Source: Duganella qianjiadongensis | Lineage (GTDB): Bacteria > Pseudomonadota > Gammaproteobacteria > Burkholderiales > Burkholderiaceae_D | Length of the DNA: 64,000 nt | Assembly: GCF_009857915.1 (NCBI RefSeq) | Contig: NZ_WWCM01000001.1 | Coordinates: 496,001 to 560,000 of the forward strand | Direction: 5' to 3' | Translations under genes and position numbers: made by a program | The notes under the pieces: generated by a model | The model's database searches: none | Told to the model about the DNA's origin: nothing | Seen by the model: the letters and a program-made list of their open reading frames with translations, nothing else | Part shown: one piece after another, positions 28,851 through 37,628 of the stretch | How the letters are laid out: the number at the start of each line of letters is the position of its first letter | Position numbering within the stretch: position 1 is the stretch's first letter

Positions 28851-30134
28851 ATGCGCCGCCGCTTGCTACTTGCCCTCTTTGCGCTCTTACTGCTGCTCCT
28901 GCTGCTGGCCGGCTGGCTGGCACTGGCGGGACGCGATGATCCCGGCCCGCCGGCCCGTACGGGCGCCTTCAGCACGGAACAGCAGCGCAGCCGTGGCGCG
29001 TATCTGGCGCTGGCTGGCGACTGCATGGCCTGCCACACGGCGCGCGGTGGCGCAGCCTTTGCCGGTGGCCGCCTGCTGGCCACGCCGTTCGGCGCCATGC
29101 ACACGCCGAATATCACGCCCGACCGCGCCACCGGCCTCGGCAGCTGGAGCGCGGACGATTTCTGGCGCGCCCTGCATAACGGCGTCAGCAAGGATGGGCG
29201 CCTGCTCTATCCGGCCTTCCCCTACACCAGCTACACGCGCATGCCGCGCGAAGACAGCGATGCACTGTATGCCTATCTGCAGTCGCTGCCAGCCATCCAA
29301 GCCGCCAATGCGCCGCACCAGCTGCGTTTCCCCTACAACCAGCAGATCTTGCTGGCCGGCTGGCGCGCGCTGTACTTCCGCCCCGGCGTGTACCGCGCCG
29401 ATGCGGCTAAATCGGCCGAATGGAACCGTGGCGCCTATCTGGTGCAGGGACCGGCACATTGCAGCGCATGCCATAGCCCGCGCAACTGGCTGGGCGCCAG
29501 CGAAGGCGAATCACTGGCTGGCGCAATGCTGTCCATGCAGGGCTGGTATGCGCCGTCGCTGACTGCAGCCGATCAAGCGGGCCTGCAGCGCTGGCCGCAG
29601 GAGCACATCGTGCAGTTACTGAAAACCGGGGTCAGCGGGGACGCCAGCGTGAGCGGGCCGATGGCGGAAGTGGTGAGCCGCAGCCTGCAGCATCTGGACG
29701 ATGCCGATCTGCGCGCCATGGCGCAGTATCTGCAATCGCTGCCGGCCAGTGCCAGCGCCGCGCCGAAAGATGGCGGCAGCAGCGTGGTTCTGCCAGCGTT
29801 TCTGGCGGCGGGAGAAAAACTCTATACACAGCATTGCGCCGATTGCCATGGCAGCACGGGGCGCGGACAGGCGCCGGCCTATCCGGCACTAGCCGGCAAT
29901 CGCGCGCTGACGATGACGGCGACCGTCAACCCTATCCGCATGGTGCTGAACGGCGGCTTTGCGCCGGCCACGGCAGGCAACCCGCGGCCCTACAGCATGC
30001 CGCCTTTCGGCCCTGTGCTCAGCGATATGGAAGTGGCACAGGTGCTGACCTATGTGCGCGCCAGCTGGGGCAATCAGGCCGCGCCGGTCAGCGCCAGCGA
30101 GGTGAACCAGTACCGCAGCGTGCCGCTCGACTAG
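28851..30134 (+). CDS. Triheme cytochrome c, alcohol/gluconate dehydrogenase type
   Basis: A 427-residue membrane-anchored cytochrome. An N-terminal hydrophobic helix (about 4-26) is followed by three haem sites: CMACH at 58-62, CSACH at 204-208 and CADCH at 329-333. The spacing, with NITPD and GSWSADDFWRALHNG after the first haem, is that of the cytochrome subunit of membrane-bound alcohol, gluconate and fructose dehydrogenases, which takes electrons from a PQQ or FAD subunit to ubiquinone. The cognate dehydrogenase is not beside it; the GMC pair at 48.3-50.5 kb is the only fitting candidate in the window. Confidence 0.93.
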   Translation: MRRRLLLALFALLLLLLLLAGWLALAGRDDPGPPARTGAFSTEQQRSRGAYLALAGDCMACHTARGGAAFAGGRLLATPFGAMHTPNITPDRATGLGSWSADDFWRALHNGVSKDGRLLYPAFPYTSYTRMPREDSDALYAYLQSLPAIQAANAPHQLRFPYNQQILLAGWRALYFRPGVYRADAAKSAEWNRGAYLVQGPAHCSACHSPRNWLGASEGESLAGAMLSMQGWYAPSLTAADQAGLQRWPQEHIVQLLKTGVSGDASVSGPMAEVVSRSLQHLDDADLRAMAQYLQSLPASASAAPKDGGSSVVLPAFLAAGEKLYTQHCADCHGSTGRGQAPAYPALAGNRALTMTATVNPIRMVLNGGFAPATAGNPRPYSMPPFGPVLSDMEVAQVLTYVRASWGNQAAPVSASEVNQYRSVPLD

Positions 30135-30209
30135 ACAGTATCAGCACCGCTGCGCTCACGGCGGCGCGCTGGCAGCAGCGCGCCGGATCAGGTGCTGACT
30201 GACCAGCGA

Positions 30210-31331
30210 TCAGGTCTGCGCAGCAAAGCCCAGCCGGTCGGTGGTGGCATTGCGCGCATCGTCCAGCTTCACTTTACCGGCGGCCAGCAGCTTGCGCAGC
30301 GAGTCGTTCATGGTGTGGCAGCCTTGCTGCGGCTTGCTCTCCATCCAGCTACGCAAAGCGCCGATCTGGCCGCCGGCAATCATGTTCACCACCTCCGGAT
30401 TCGAGGTCAGGCATTCGGTAGCCAGATAATAGCGCTCACCGTCCACCGACGGCAGCAGCGCCTGACACAGCACGCCGCGCAGCGCGTGGGCCAGCGCCTG
30501 TGCCTGCGGCTCGGTATTGCCCAGCAGGCGCAGCATCTTCTGCAGCCCCAGTTCGGTGGAACGCGCATGCAGCGAGGCCAGCACCAGCGGGCCCGATTCG
30601 GCCAGCGCCAGCGCTTCCTGCGCCGTCTGGGCATCGCGGATTTCGCCGATCACGATGACGTCGGGACGCTCGCGCAGTGCATCGAGCGCGCCCAGATAGA
30701 AGCTCTCGACGTCGCCGTCATAGCCTACCTCGCGCTGGGTGATCACGCACTGGCGCTGCGGGATCAGCGTTTCCACCGGATCTTCGATGGTGATGATGTG
30801 GCCCGAGCGGTGCTTGTTGATCTCGTCCAGCATGGCCGCAATGGTGGTGGACTTGCCCTGACAGGTATCGCCGATGATCAGCACCAGCCCGCTGGTGAGT
30901 TTGGCGAAGTTCTGCTCGGCCTGGCGCAGGCCCAGCTGCGCCAGCGGCATGGGTTCGCGCGGGAAGCGGCGGATCACGCAACCGAGCCGCTTCTTGCCCT
31001 GGAAGCTGAAGCAGTTGGCGCGGATGCGCGCCGTGTGCAGATCGACGGCACGGTCGAAAGCCCGGTCCTGTATGCGCTCGGCCCAGTTGGGCTCGACCAC
31101 TTCGAAGAATTCCTGCAGCTCTTCCCGTGTGATGGGCGTATCCGTCACCGCCACCAGCCCGCTAGGCTGGCGCAGCAGCAGCGGGCTGTTCTGGTGGATC
31201 AGGATGTCGCTGAAAATCAGCTTGGTATTGAGCAGGTGGAGTATCTGTTCGACCAGCGTACCGAACACCGGATGGTCTTCGTTCTCGATATAGGTCAGGG
31301 TACGAATTTGCGACGATTGATATTGGTCCAT
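30210..31331 (-). CDS. Divergent PilT/PilU-like ATPase
   Basis: A 373-residue hexameric secretion-type ATPase of the pilus-retraction family. Walker A is GDTCQGKST (154-162), altered from the usual GPTGSGKST; the Asp box ITIEDPVE (180-187), Walker B DVIVIGEIRD (224-233) and a His-box-like LASLHARST (251-259) follow. It lies apart from any pilus gene, so it is more likely a third PilT/PilU paralogue than the main retraction motor. C-terminal residues HTMNDSLRKL match the PilU/PilT end. It follows the truncated rlmI by 42 bases on the same strand. Confidence 0.88.
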   Translation of the reverse strand: MDQYQSSQIRTLTYIENEDHPVFGTLVEQILHLLNTKLIFSDILIHQNSPLLLRQPSGLVAVTDTPITREELQEFFEVVEPNWAERIQDRAFDRAVDLHTARIRANCFSFQGKKRLGCVIRRFPREPMPLAQLGLRQAEQNFAKLTSGLVLIIGDTCQGKSTTIAAMLDEINKHRSGHIITIEDPVETLIPQRQCVITQREVGYDGDVESFYLGALDALRERPDVIVIGEIRDAQTAQEALALAESGPLVLASLHARSTELGLQKMLRLLGNTEPQAQALAHALRGVLCQALLPSVDGERYYLATECLTSNPEVVNMIAGGQIGALRSWMESKPQQGCHTMNDSLRKLLAAGKVKLDDARNATTDRLGFAAQT

Positions 31332-31373
31332 CAGCTCAGTAGTCTCCGCGAGGCAAAAAGTTAAAGCAGGTAT

Positions 31374-32018
31374 TTAACTGCGCAATTTCGGGAATTTGAA
31401 GCCCGTGCACAGATCCATACTGTAACGCTGATTGCCCTCAATCACCAATACATGATCAGGCGGTTCTTCACCGGCCAGCACCCGCGAGATAAACGGCAGG
31501 CCTTCTCCCTTGCGGATCAGCTCATCGGAACGCTGGTACACATTGGGGCAGCCGGTCTCGGCCAGCAAAGCCTGTACGATCGCCACCTTCCACGCTTCCA
31601 CGCCGCCGGAATTGAACTGGCAGATCAGATAACCATCCTGCCCGCTCCAGCTATGCACCAGCAGGCCGGACAGGCCATCTTCCTCGCCCAGCACCAGCGG
31701 CAGCAGCGCATTCGGCCCGGCCGCGCGCAGCGCCGGCAGGCGCTTGGCCACGGCCGCCTTGACGCGCCGCTTGATCATGGCGTGATCGACCGGCTCGTCT
31801 TCCTTGTAGCTCCACATGCGGGCACGGATCTGCGAATGGGCGTTATAGGCAGCGCGGCCGATAAACTGGCGCGACGAAGTCTGCACGATGGCCGTCGAGC
31901 CCGGTTTCGATTTTTCCTGCGGCTTGCCATCCACCCGTTCTATGGCGGTGGGGTAGATCCACGGGTCGCCGGCCAGCAAGCTCTTTTCCTTGCCCTGTTT
32001 GATGGTGATGATCAGCAT
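31374..32018 (-). pseudogene. Truncated rlmI: PUA and linker domains without methyltransferase
   Basis: RlmI is a 23S rRNA m5C1962 methyltransferase of about 396 residues: PUA domain, linking domain, then a SAM-dependent catalytic domain. This 214-residue reading frame matches only the first two: IKQGKEKSLLAGDPWIYP (PUA), SSRQFIGRAAYNAHSQIRARMW, and NVYQRSDELIRKGEG up to DLCTGFK. The normal continuation (HKTGYYLDQRD and the SAM motifs) is replaced by FPKLRS and a stop. No catalytic remnant is found in the 42 bases before the next gene. It may be a decaying gene or a retained RNA-binding stump. Confidence 0.8.
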
Positions 32019-32170
32019 GTAAGTCCAGTTTCTGCTGCATTGCAGCGTCGGTATATCGTTTCAAGGCCGCATGATACCGCATCGCCCGCCCCAGCCAGCT
32101 GTTGTAGATCGGCACACATCAACAATATGATGGCGCCGCCCCAGCGGGACAGTTACGCTAGCTGCATGCC

Positions 32171-32213
32171 TAAGTGTAGGCAACTAAATGTAGGCAACTA
32201 AGTGTAGGCCAAC
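32171..32213 (+). repeat. Three tandem 14-base repeats upstream of the amidohydrolase gene
   Basis: Units TAAGTGTAGGCAAC, TAAATGTAGGCAAC and TAAGTGTAGGCCAAC follow head to tail, ending 27 bases before the start codon at 32241. They could be repeated regulator sites or slippage of a short sequence; they sit where a promoter for the amidohydrolase gene is expected. Confidence 0.85.
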
Positions 32214-32240
32214 CAAGTAGCTATCTCAGGGGAGAATGAT

Positions 32241-33527
32241 TTGAAACTCGACTACCCACGCTGGAGCGCTCTGAGCGCCCTCAGTCTGGCCCTGCTAGGC
32301 CTCGGCCTGAGCAGCCACGCCAGCGCCGCGATCACCGCCATCAAGGCCGCCCACATGCTCGATGTACGCAGCGGCACGATGATGGACTCTGCCGTCATTC
32401 TCATCGACGGCGAGCGCATTACGGCCGCCGGCAGCAAGCTGGCGATACCGGCCGGCGCCCAGGTGATCGATCTGGGCAACAAGACCCTGCTGCCCGGCCT
32501 GATCGACATGCACACCCACCTGACCGGCGATCCGCAGGATGCCGGCTATTCCGTGGTTGCCAAATCCGTGCCGCGGATGACCATGACTGGCGCCAAGAAT
32601 GCCCGCCTGACCGTGCAGGCCGGCTTCACCACGGTGCGCAATCTGGGCGCCGAAGCCTATACCGACATCGGCCTGCGCGACGCCATCAACGATGGCGAAA
32701 TGCCGGGCCCGCGCATCGCTGCGTCCGGCCCTGCCATGGGCATTACCGGCGGCCACTGCGACGACACCATGCATGCGCCCGAATACAAGAGCGTCAGTCT
32801 GGGCGTGGCCGATGGCGTCGACGAAGCACTCAAGGTTACCCGCCGCAATATCAAATACGGCGCCGACGTCATCAAGATCTGCGCCACCGGCGGCGTGCTG
32901 TCGTTCGGCGACGACCCGCGCACGTCCCAGTACACGCTGGAAGAACTCAAAGCCATCATCAGCGACGCGCACCGGCTGGGCCGCAAAGTGGCCGCGCATG
33001 CCCACGGTGGCGACGGCATCAAGCTGGCCGTGCTGGCCGGGGTGGATTCGATCGAGCATGGTTCCTACATCGATGATGAAGGCATCAAGCTGATGAAGGA
33101 ACACAAGACCTGGCTGGTGCCTACCCTGTATCTGGGCGACTGGCTGATCGCCAATGCCGAAGCCATCAAGCTGCCGGCACCGCTGCTGGAAAAGGCCAAG
33201 GTGGTGCTGCCGACGGCGCGGCAGAATATCGCCCGCGCCATCAAGGCGGGCGTGCCGGTTGCCTTCGGCACCGATGCTGCCGTGTATCCGCACGGTCTGA
33301 ACGGGCGCGAGTTTGCCGTGCTGGTGAAACTGGGCATGACGCCGCTGCAGGCCATCCGCAGCGCCACCGTCAACGCCAGCGAGCTGCTGGGCTGGGCTGA
33401 CCGCGTGGGCAGTATCGAAGCAGGGAAATTTGCCGACATCATCGCCGTCGATGGCGATCCACTGAAAGATGTGACCACGCTGGAGCGCGTGCAGTGGGTG
33501 ATGAAAGGCGGCGCCGTGGTCAGATAG
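32241..33527 (+). CDS. Secreted metal-dependent amidohydrolase
   Basis: A 428-residue periplasmic hydrolase of the imidazolonepropionase/prolidase-like branch of the amidohydrolase superfamily. A signal peptide ends near residue 30 (SHASAA). The metal site opens with DMHTH (about 90-94), followed by the carboxylated-Lys-region VIKICATGG, the His residues in KVAAHAHGG and SIEHGSYI, and the final Asp in [11 protein letters not shown]. Relatives hydrolyse Xaa-Pro or Xaa-Arg dipeptides and other amides; substrate not assignable. The start is TTG behind GGGGAGA; the only nearby ATG is out of frame and stops at once. Three tandem repeats precede it. Confidence 0.91.
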   Translation: MKLDYPRWSALSALSLALLGLGLSSHASAAITAIKAAHMLDVRSGTMMDSAVILIDGERITAAGSKLAIPAGAQVIDLGNKTLLPGLIDMHTHLTGDPQDAGYSVVAKSVPRMTMTGAKNARLTVQAGFTTVRNLGAEAYTDIGLRDAINDGEMPGPRIAASGPAMGITGGHCDDTMHAPEYKSVSLGVADGVDEALKVTRRNIKYGADVIKICATGGVLSFGDDPRTSQYTLEELKAIISDAHRLGRKVAAHAHGGDGIKLAVLAGVDSIEHGSYIDDEGIKLMKEHKTWLVPTLYLGDWLIANAEAIKLPAPLLEKAKVVLPTARQNIARAIKAGVPVAFGTDAAVYPHGLNGREFAVLVKLGMTPLQAIRSATVNASELLGWADRVGSIEAGKFADIIAVDGDPLKDVTTLERVQWVMKGGAVVR

Positions 33528-33543
33528 GCGGGGCGCAAGACAG

Positions 33544-33590
33544 TCCGGGCCAAACCGGCCCGGACCGGCCAAACCGGCCCGGACCGGCCA
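33544..33590. repeat. GC-rich tandem 19-base repeat with dyad between convergent genes
   Basis: A 19-base unit is perfectly repeated (33549-33567 and 33568-33586), and within it TCCGGGCC and GGCCCGGA (33544-33551 and 33557-33564) form a perfect 8-bp hairpin. It lies between the ends of the convergent amidohydrolase and yaeQ genes and may act as a transcription barrier; there is no T tract. Confidence 0.75.
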
Positions 33591-33592
33591 GC

Positions 33593-34138
33593 TTAATCGC
33601 GTTCGCTTTTCAGGATTTCGCGGCCGACTTCCACTGTCGTGGTGCCATCGGTCAGCCAGATCTGGCCATCCTGTATGGTGCATTGCAGCTGCATGGTGCG
33701 CTGGGCCATGCGGCCCAGCTGCTCGGTGGCATCGGCATTCAGATTGATCACACTCAGGTTCTTGCAGCGCTCTACCTTGTTCGCCAGCCCTTTCCACCAG
33801 ATGTGGCTGGTAGCCGCATAGCTGTACACCACCACATGCTCGGAACGGCCACAGGCCTTGAGCAGTACTTTCTCGTCGGGCTGGCCCACTTCTATCCACA
33901 GCTCGATGGCGCCGGTCAGGTCTTTCTGCCACAGATCCGGCTCTTCCACATCGAACAGACCTTTGGTAAAGCTCAGCGCTTCGTTGGCATGGATGGCATA
34001 GGCCACCAGCCGCACCATCATGCGCTCATCCGTTTCGGACGGATGGCGCGCCATGGTCAGCGCGGGCGACGCGTAATAATTGCGGTCCATGTCCGCAATC
34101 GATAGATCGGCTTTGTAAATTGTTGCTTTAAGGGCCAT
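33593..34138 (-). CDS. yaeQ: YaeQ family protein
   Basis: A 181-residue cytoplasmic protein that matches YaeQ along its length: MALKATIYKADLSIAD, the RHPSETDERMMVRL segment, ELWIEVGQPDEK and the VYSYAATSHIWW region. YaeQ has a restriction-endonuclease-like fold, but its activity is unresolved; early reports linked it to suppression of RfaH loss. It is 18 bases downstream of purU on the same strand and likely shares its transcript. Confidence 0.92.
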   Translation of the reverse strand: MALKATIYKADLSIADMDRNYYASPALTMARHPSETDERMMVRLVAYAIHANEALSFTKGLFDVEEPDLWQKDLTGAIELWIEVGQPDEKVLLKACGRSEHVVVYSYAATSHIWWKGLANKVERCKNLSVINLNADATEQLGRMAQRTMQLQCTIQDGQIWLTDGTTTVEVGREILKSERD

Positions 34139-34156
34139 CAGGACTACTCTTTAGTG

Positions 34157-35026
34157 TTATTTGAAGACGACGGTCTTGTCGCCATTCTGTAAAACGCGGT
34201 GCTCGACAAACCATTTCACGGCACGCGCCAGCACCACGCATTCGACATCGCGGCCGATGGCGGACAGGGTGTCGGCATCCATCGAGTGATCGACCCGTTC
34301 CACATCCTGCTCGATGATAGGGCCTTCGTCCAGATCGCCAGTGACGAAGTGGGCGGTGGCGCCGATCAGCTTGACGCCGCGCTGGTGCGCCTGCGCATAA
34401 GGCTTGGCGCCCTTGAAGCTGGGCAGGAAGGAATGGTGGATGTTGATAGCCTTGCCCTTGAGCGCTGTGCACAGGCTGGGCGACAGGATCTGCATGTAGC
34501 GCGCCAGCACCACCAGATCGATCTGGTGCGAGTTGATCAGCTCGATAATCCTGGCTTCCTGCGCCAGTTTCACTTCGTCCGACGCACCGGTCGCCAGCGG
34601 CAGATAGTGGAACGGAATATTGTAGCTGGCGGCCAGCTGGTAGAAATCCATGTGATTGGACACGATGGCGGGAATTTCCACCGGCAGCAGACCGCTCTTG
34701 TAGCGGAACAGCAGATCGTTGAGGCAATGGCCGATCTTCGACACCATCAGCATCACGCGCGGCTTGTAGTGGGCATCGCGCAACTCCCAGTCCAGCCCCA
34801 TGCTGGCGGCCAGCGTGGCGAAATCGGCGCGCAGGGCCGCATCGCCGAGGCCGCTATCTTCGAGCGCGAAGTGCACGCGCATGAAGAACAGCTGCGACTG
34901 GCTATCCCCGAACTGGGCCGAATCGATGATGTTGCAGCCATGCTCGGCCAGGAAGCCCGACACGCGATGCACGATACCGCGCTGATCGAGGCAAGAGAGA
35001 GTCAGAATGTATTCGGGATTGCTCAT
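34157..35026 (-). CDS. purU: Formyltetrahydrofolate deformylase
   Basis: Hydrolyses 10-formyltetrahydrofolate to formate and tetrahydrofolate, balancing one-carbon pools with purine and glycine metabolism. An N-terminal ACT domain (about 5-85, YILTLSCLDQRGIVHRV) precedes the formyltransferase-like catalytic domain, which shows LARYMQILS, INIHHSFLPSFKGAKPY and GATAHFVTGDLDEGPII with the catalytic His and Asp. The start at 35026 (MSNPEY) is chosen by comparison with the family; an ATG three codons upstream is also possible and neither has a strong ribosome site. Length 289 is normal. Confidence 0.95.
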   Translation of the reverse strand: MSNPEYILTLSCLDQRGIVHRVSGFLAEHGCNIIDSAQFGDSQSQLFFMRVHFALEDSGLGDAALRADFATLAASMGLDWELRDAHYKPRVMLMVSKIGHCLNDLLFRYKSGLLPVEIPAIVSNHMDFYQLAASYNIPFHYLPLATGASDEVKLAQEARIIELINSHQIDLVVLARYMQILSPSLCTALKGKAINIHHSFLPSFKGAKPYAQAHQRGVKLIGATAHFVTGDLDEGPIIEQDVERVDHSMDADTLSAIGRDVECVVLARAVKWFVEHRVLQNGDKTVVFK

Positions 35027-35228
35027 TTCTACCATCGTTAGAATTCATACAAGGCCGGTATTGTCGCACGGCTGGGCCGGAACTGCCCAATTCAACAGCA
35101 GCGTGGCGCCCCTATCCCCCGTTAGATGCAACACTTGCCAGCGCAAGGCCGGGAACTTTTCGTAGCAACCAGCCTCTATCTTCCTACCGGCCAGGCCGGA
35201 CTATGTCACCGAATCAGGAGCTTACATC

Positions 35229-35642
35229 ATGCCTAGCAACCCGCAGCCTCCCCTGCCCGCCCCCGCCTATGAACAGATCATCAACCTGTACCAGCAACTG
35301 GGACAGCACATCATTACCTCCATGCAGCGCCTGAGCGAACTGCATCTGCAACTGGGCCGCGACCTGCTGGCCGAGCTTGGCGATAGCCATGGCCGCTGGC
35401 TCGCCGGCAAGCAGGCCGGCGACTGGAGCAGCGTCCTGCTCCCGCCGCTGCAGCCATGGCAGCACTACCAGCAGCAACTGGTCGACATCCTCAGCATGAC
35501 CCATTCCGGCATGCTGCAAACCGCGCACGAACACCTGACGGCCATGGAGCGCAAGCTGGAGCAGGCCAGCAAACGGGCCAGCAATGCCGCGCCCCGCGCC
35601 AGCGTCCAGAGCACCGTTGCCGCCTCGCGTACGCACCACTAA
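35229..35642 (+). CDS. Phasin family protein
   Basis: A 137-residue amphipathic helical protein. The composition (Gln/Leu/Ala-rich, no Cys), the NLYQQLGQHIITSMQRLSEL helix and the WQHYQQQLVDIL helix fit the betaproteobacterial phasin-2 family that coats polyhydroxyalkanoate granules. A Pro-rich N terminus and a Ser/Ala/Arg C-terminal tail flank the helices. Well-placed AGGAG precedes the ATG. It is followed after 110 bases by a KGG-repeat stress protein on the same strand. A second, different phasin lies at 41.8 kb. Confidence 0.8.
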   Translation: MPSNPQPPLPAPAYEQIINLYQQLGQHIITSMQRLSELHLQLGRDLLAELGDSHGRWLAGKQAGDWSSVLLPPLQPWQHYQQQLVDILSMTHSGMLQTAHEHLTAMERKLEQASKRASNAAPRASVQSTVAASRTHH

Positions 35643-35751
35643 TCGCCGCACCGGACTGGAACTTTCGTCAACCTTGCTTCTCTAATCATGCAGGGCAGCG
35701 AGCACTGCCCCACTATCCGACGCATCGCCACCACACCACCAAGGAGGACAT

Positions 35752-36114
35752 ATGGCCAGTAATTCCGGCAACGAAAACATCAAACCCAAGGGCAGCGCCA
35801 AGCGGGGCTTTGCCGCCATGGACGAAGCGACCCAGCGCAGCATCGCCAGCAAAGGCGGCCAGGCCGCCCACCAGAAGGGTACGGCGCACGAGTTCGACAG
35901 CGAGGAAGCCCGTCGGGCCGGTCAGAAAGGGGGCGAAGCGGTCAGCCGCGACCGCGCCCACATGGCCACCATAGGGCGCAAAGGGGGCGAAAGCCGGCAA
36001 TCGGCCGCGCGTGCCAAAGCGCAGCAGGCGGCAAGCAGCGAAGCGGGCCCGAGCGGCTCGGAACAGGCCAGCAAAGGCGTCAGCCGCCAGAGCAGCAAGG
36101 CGGCCTCTCACTGA
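35752..36114 (+). CDS. KGG-repeat stress protein (GsiB-like)
   Basis: A 120-residue, highly hydrophilic and probably disordered protein. It carries three imperfect copies of the KGG motif: SKGGQAAHQKG, GQKGGEAVSRD and GRKGGESRQ, preceded by KRGFAAMDEATQRSIA. This is the stress-induced KGG family related to Bacillus GsiB and to LEA-like desiccation proteins. The tail (85-120) is Ser/Ala/Gln rich. A strong AAGGAGG ribosome site predicts high expression. The molecular role of the family is not established; protection during starvation or drying is inferred. Confidence 0.85.
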   Translation: MASNSGNENIKPKGSAKRGFAAMDEATQRSIASKGGQAAHQKGTAHEFDSEEARRAGQKGGEAVSRDRAHMATIGRKGGESRQSAARAKAQQAASSEAGPSGSEQASKGVSRQSSKAASH

Positions 36115-36117
36115 TGG

Positions 36118-36936
36118 TTAAGTACCGAGAATAACGGCGGACGCCTTGAATATCGCGGTCGCCGGCATGCCCACGGCCAGTTCCAGCGCCTTGCCGCTTT
36201 CGCGCGTAACAATAGCGGCAACGGTGGCGCCGCCCGCCAGCGCAATGCTCACTTCCGTATTCACTGCGCCTTCCTGCACCCGGCTGATGGTGCCAACTAG
36301 CTGATTACGCGCCGAAAAGCGCGCGCCTTCCGCCTCGGTGAGCACGATAATCGAGCTGGCTTTGATCAGCGCCCACGCGCTGACGCCCGGCGCCAGTGCC
36401 AGACTGTCGCTACTATCGCGCGTAATGGTGGCAATGATCTGCTGTCCACCGGCAATCGCCAGTGCCACTTCATCATTAACGGCACCACGGGTGACCGCTA
36501 CAACGGTGCCGCTGAACTGGTTGCGTGCGCTGGTTTTCATGGTGAGGTTCCTGATCACTAAGAGGTCGTCCGCCAGCGCCTGCGACTGGCCGCTCAGGGC
36601 CGCCACAAAGCGCCGGTGCGCAGCCTCGATTTTGGCAAAATTTTCCACCAGCTGTAGCCCGCGTGGCGTCAGGCGCGTGCCGCCGCCCCCCTTGCCACCC
36701 GCCAGCCGTTCCAGCAATGGCTCACCCGCCAGATTATTCATCGCTTCGATGGCATCCCACGCGCCTTTATAACTGAGCCCCACCGCCTTGGCGGCGGCCG
36801 TGATCGATCCATGCTCGGCGATAGCGGCCAGCAAATCCATCCGTTCGCGCCCGCCCAGCTTCTGTCCGCCTATGGTCATCCAGACACTGCCCTGCAGGGC
36901 CATGCCGCCCTGATCCTTGTCGGTCTTATCGTTCAT
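36118..36936 (-). CDS. modE: Molybdate-responsive regulator ModE
   Basis: A 272-residue DNA-binding protein that represses molybdate uptake when molybdate is bound. The N-terminal winged helix-turn-helix (about 25-120) contains HGSITAAAKAVGLSYKGAWDAI; two Mop/TOBE molybdate-binding domains follow (about 130-195 and 200-270), each starting with the SARNQ sequence and ending near ASxIVL or ASAVIL. The gene start overlaps the end of modC by 11 bases, so it is the last gene of modA-modB-modC-modE and the operon is probably autoregulated. Confidence 0.94.
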   Translation of the reverse strand: MNDKTDKDQGGMALQGSVWMTIGGQKLGGRERMDLLAAIAEHGSITAAAKAVGLSYKGAWDAIEAMNNLAGEPLLERLAGGKGGGGTRLTPRGLQLVENFAKIEAAHRRFVAALSGQSQALADDLLVIRNLTMKTSARNQFSGTVVAVTRGAVNDEVALAIAGGQQIIATITRDSSDSLALAPGVSAWALIKASSIIVLTEAEGARFSARNQLVGTISRVQEGAVNTEVSIALAGGATVAAIVTRESGKALELAVGMPATAIFKASAVILGT

Positions 36937-37627
36937 GCATGACTCCCTGCACCGTCTTGCGGGTATCGATCAGGCGCCCCTGCTGCATGCGCAGCAGATG
37001 GTCGCCAAAAGCGGCGACATCGTCTTTGTCGTGGGTAATCAGCAGCATCGGAATGCCGAGCTGGCGCTGCAGCTTATCCAGTTCGGCGCGCATGCGCTGG
37101 CGCAGGGCCGGATCGAGCGCGGCAAACGGCTCGTCCAGCAGCAGTGCACGGGGCGCGGCGGCCAGCGCGCGCGCCAGCGCTACCCGCTGGCGCTGGCCGC
37201 CCGAAAGCTGATCCGGCATCTGCCCGGCCACACCATCGAGTTCCAGCCGGTCCAGCCAGTGACGCACGGTTTCGTGCGCAACATCGCGCGGCGGATTGCG
37301 CCAGCCACCTTGCAGGCCGAAAGCGATATTCTGCCGCACATTCAGGTGGGGGAACAGCGCATAATCCTGAAACAGATAGGCCAGCTGGCGCTGCTGCGGC
37401 GCCAGATTGATGCGTTCGGCATGTCCGTACAGGCAGCGCCCGGCCAATTCGATGCGGCCCTGATCGGGCGTCAGCAAGCCTGCCAGCGCTTTCAGCAGCA
37501 TGCTCTTGCCGGCACCGGACTCGCCGTATATCACGATGCGCTGGCTGTCCGAAGTGAAATTGGCCTCCAGCGTAAAGTGCCGGCCAGCTGCTGCCAGTGT
37601 CTTGCGTAGATCAACTTTAAGCGTCAT
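36926..37627 (-). CDS. modC: Molybdate ABC transporter ATP-binding protein
   Basis: A 233-residue cytoplasmic ATPase that powers molybdate uptake. Walker A is GESGAGKS (35-42), the Q-loop YLFQDYALFPHL, the signature LSGGQRQRVALARAL and Walker B ALLLDEPFAALD are all intact. The ATG at 37627 starts one base after the modB stop; a longer frame upstream is inside modB. At 233 residues it lacks the C-terminal Mop/TOBE regulatory domain of E. coli ModC (352 residues), so molybdate sensing here may rest on ModE alone. Confidence 0.94.
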   Translation of the reverse strand: MTLKVDLRKTLAAAGRHFTLEANFTSDSQRIVIYGESGAGKSMLLKALAGLLTPDQGRIELAGRCLYGHAERINLAPQQRQLAYLFQDYALFPHLNVRQNIAFGLQGGWRNPPRDVAHETVRHWLDRLELDGVAGQMPDQLSGGQRQRVALARALAAAPRALLLDEPFAALDPALRQRMRAELDKLQRQLGIPMLLITHDKDDVAAFGDHLLRMQQGRLIDTRKTVQGVMHER

Positions 37628-37628
37628 G

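Noticed and set aside
32171-32213. CRISPR-like array
   Set aside because: The 14-base units abut without spacers and no cas gene is near.
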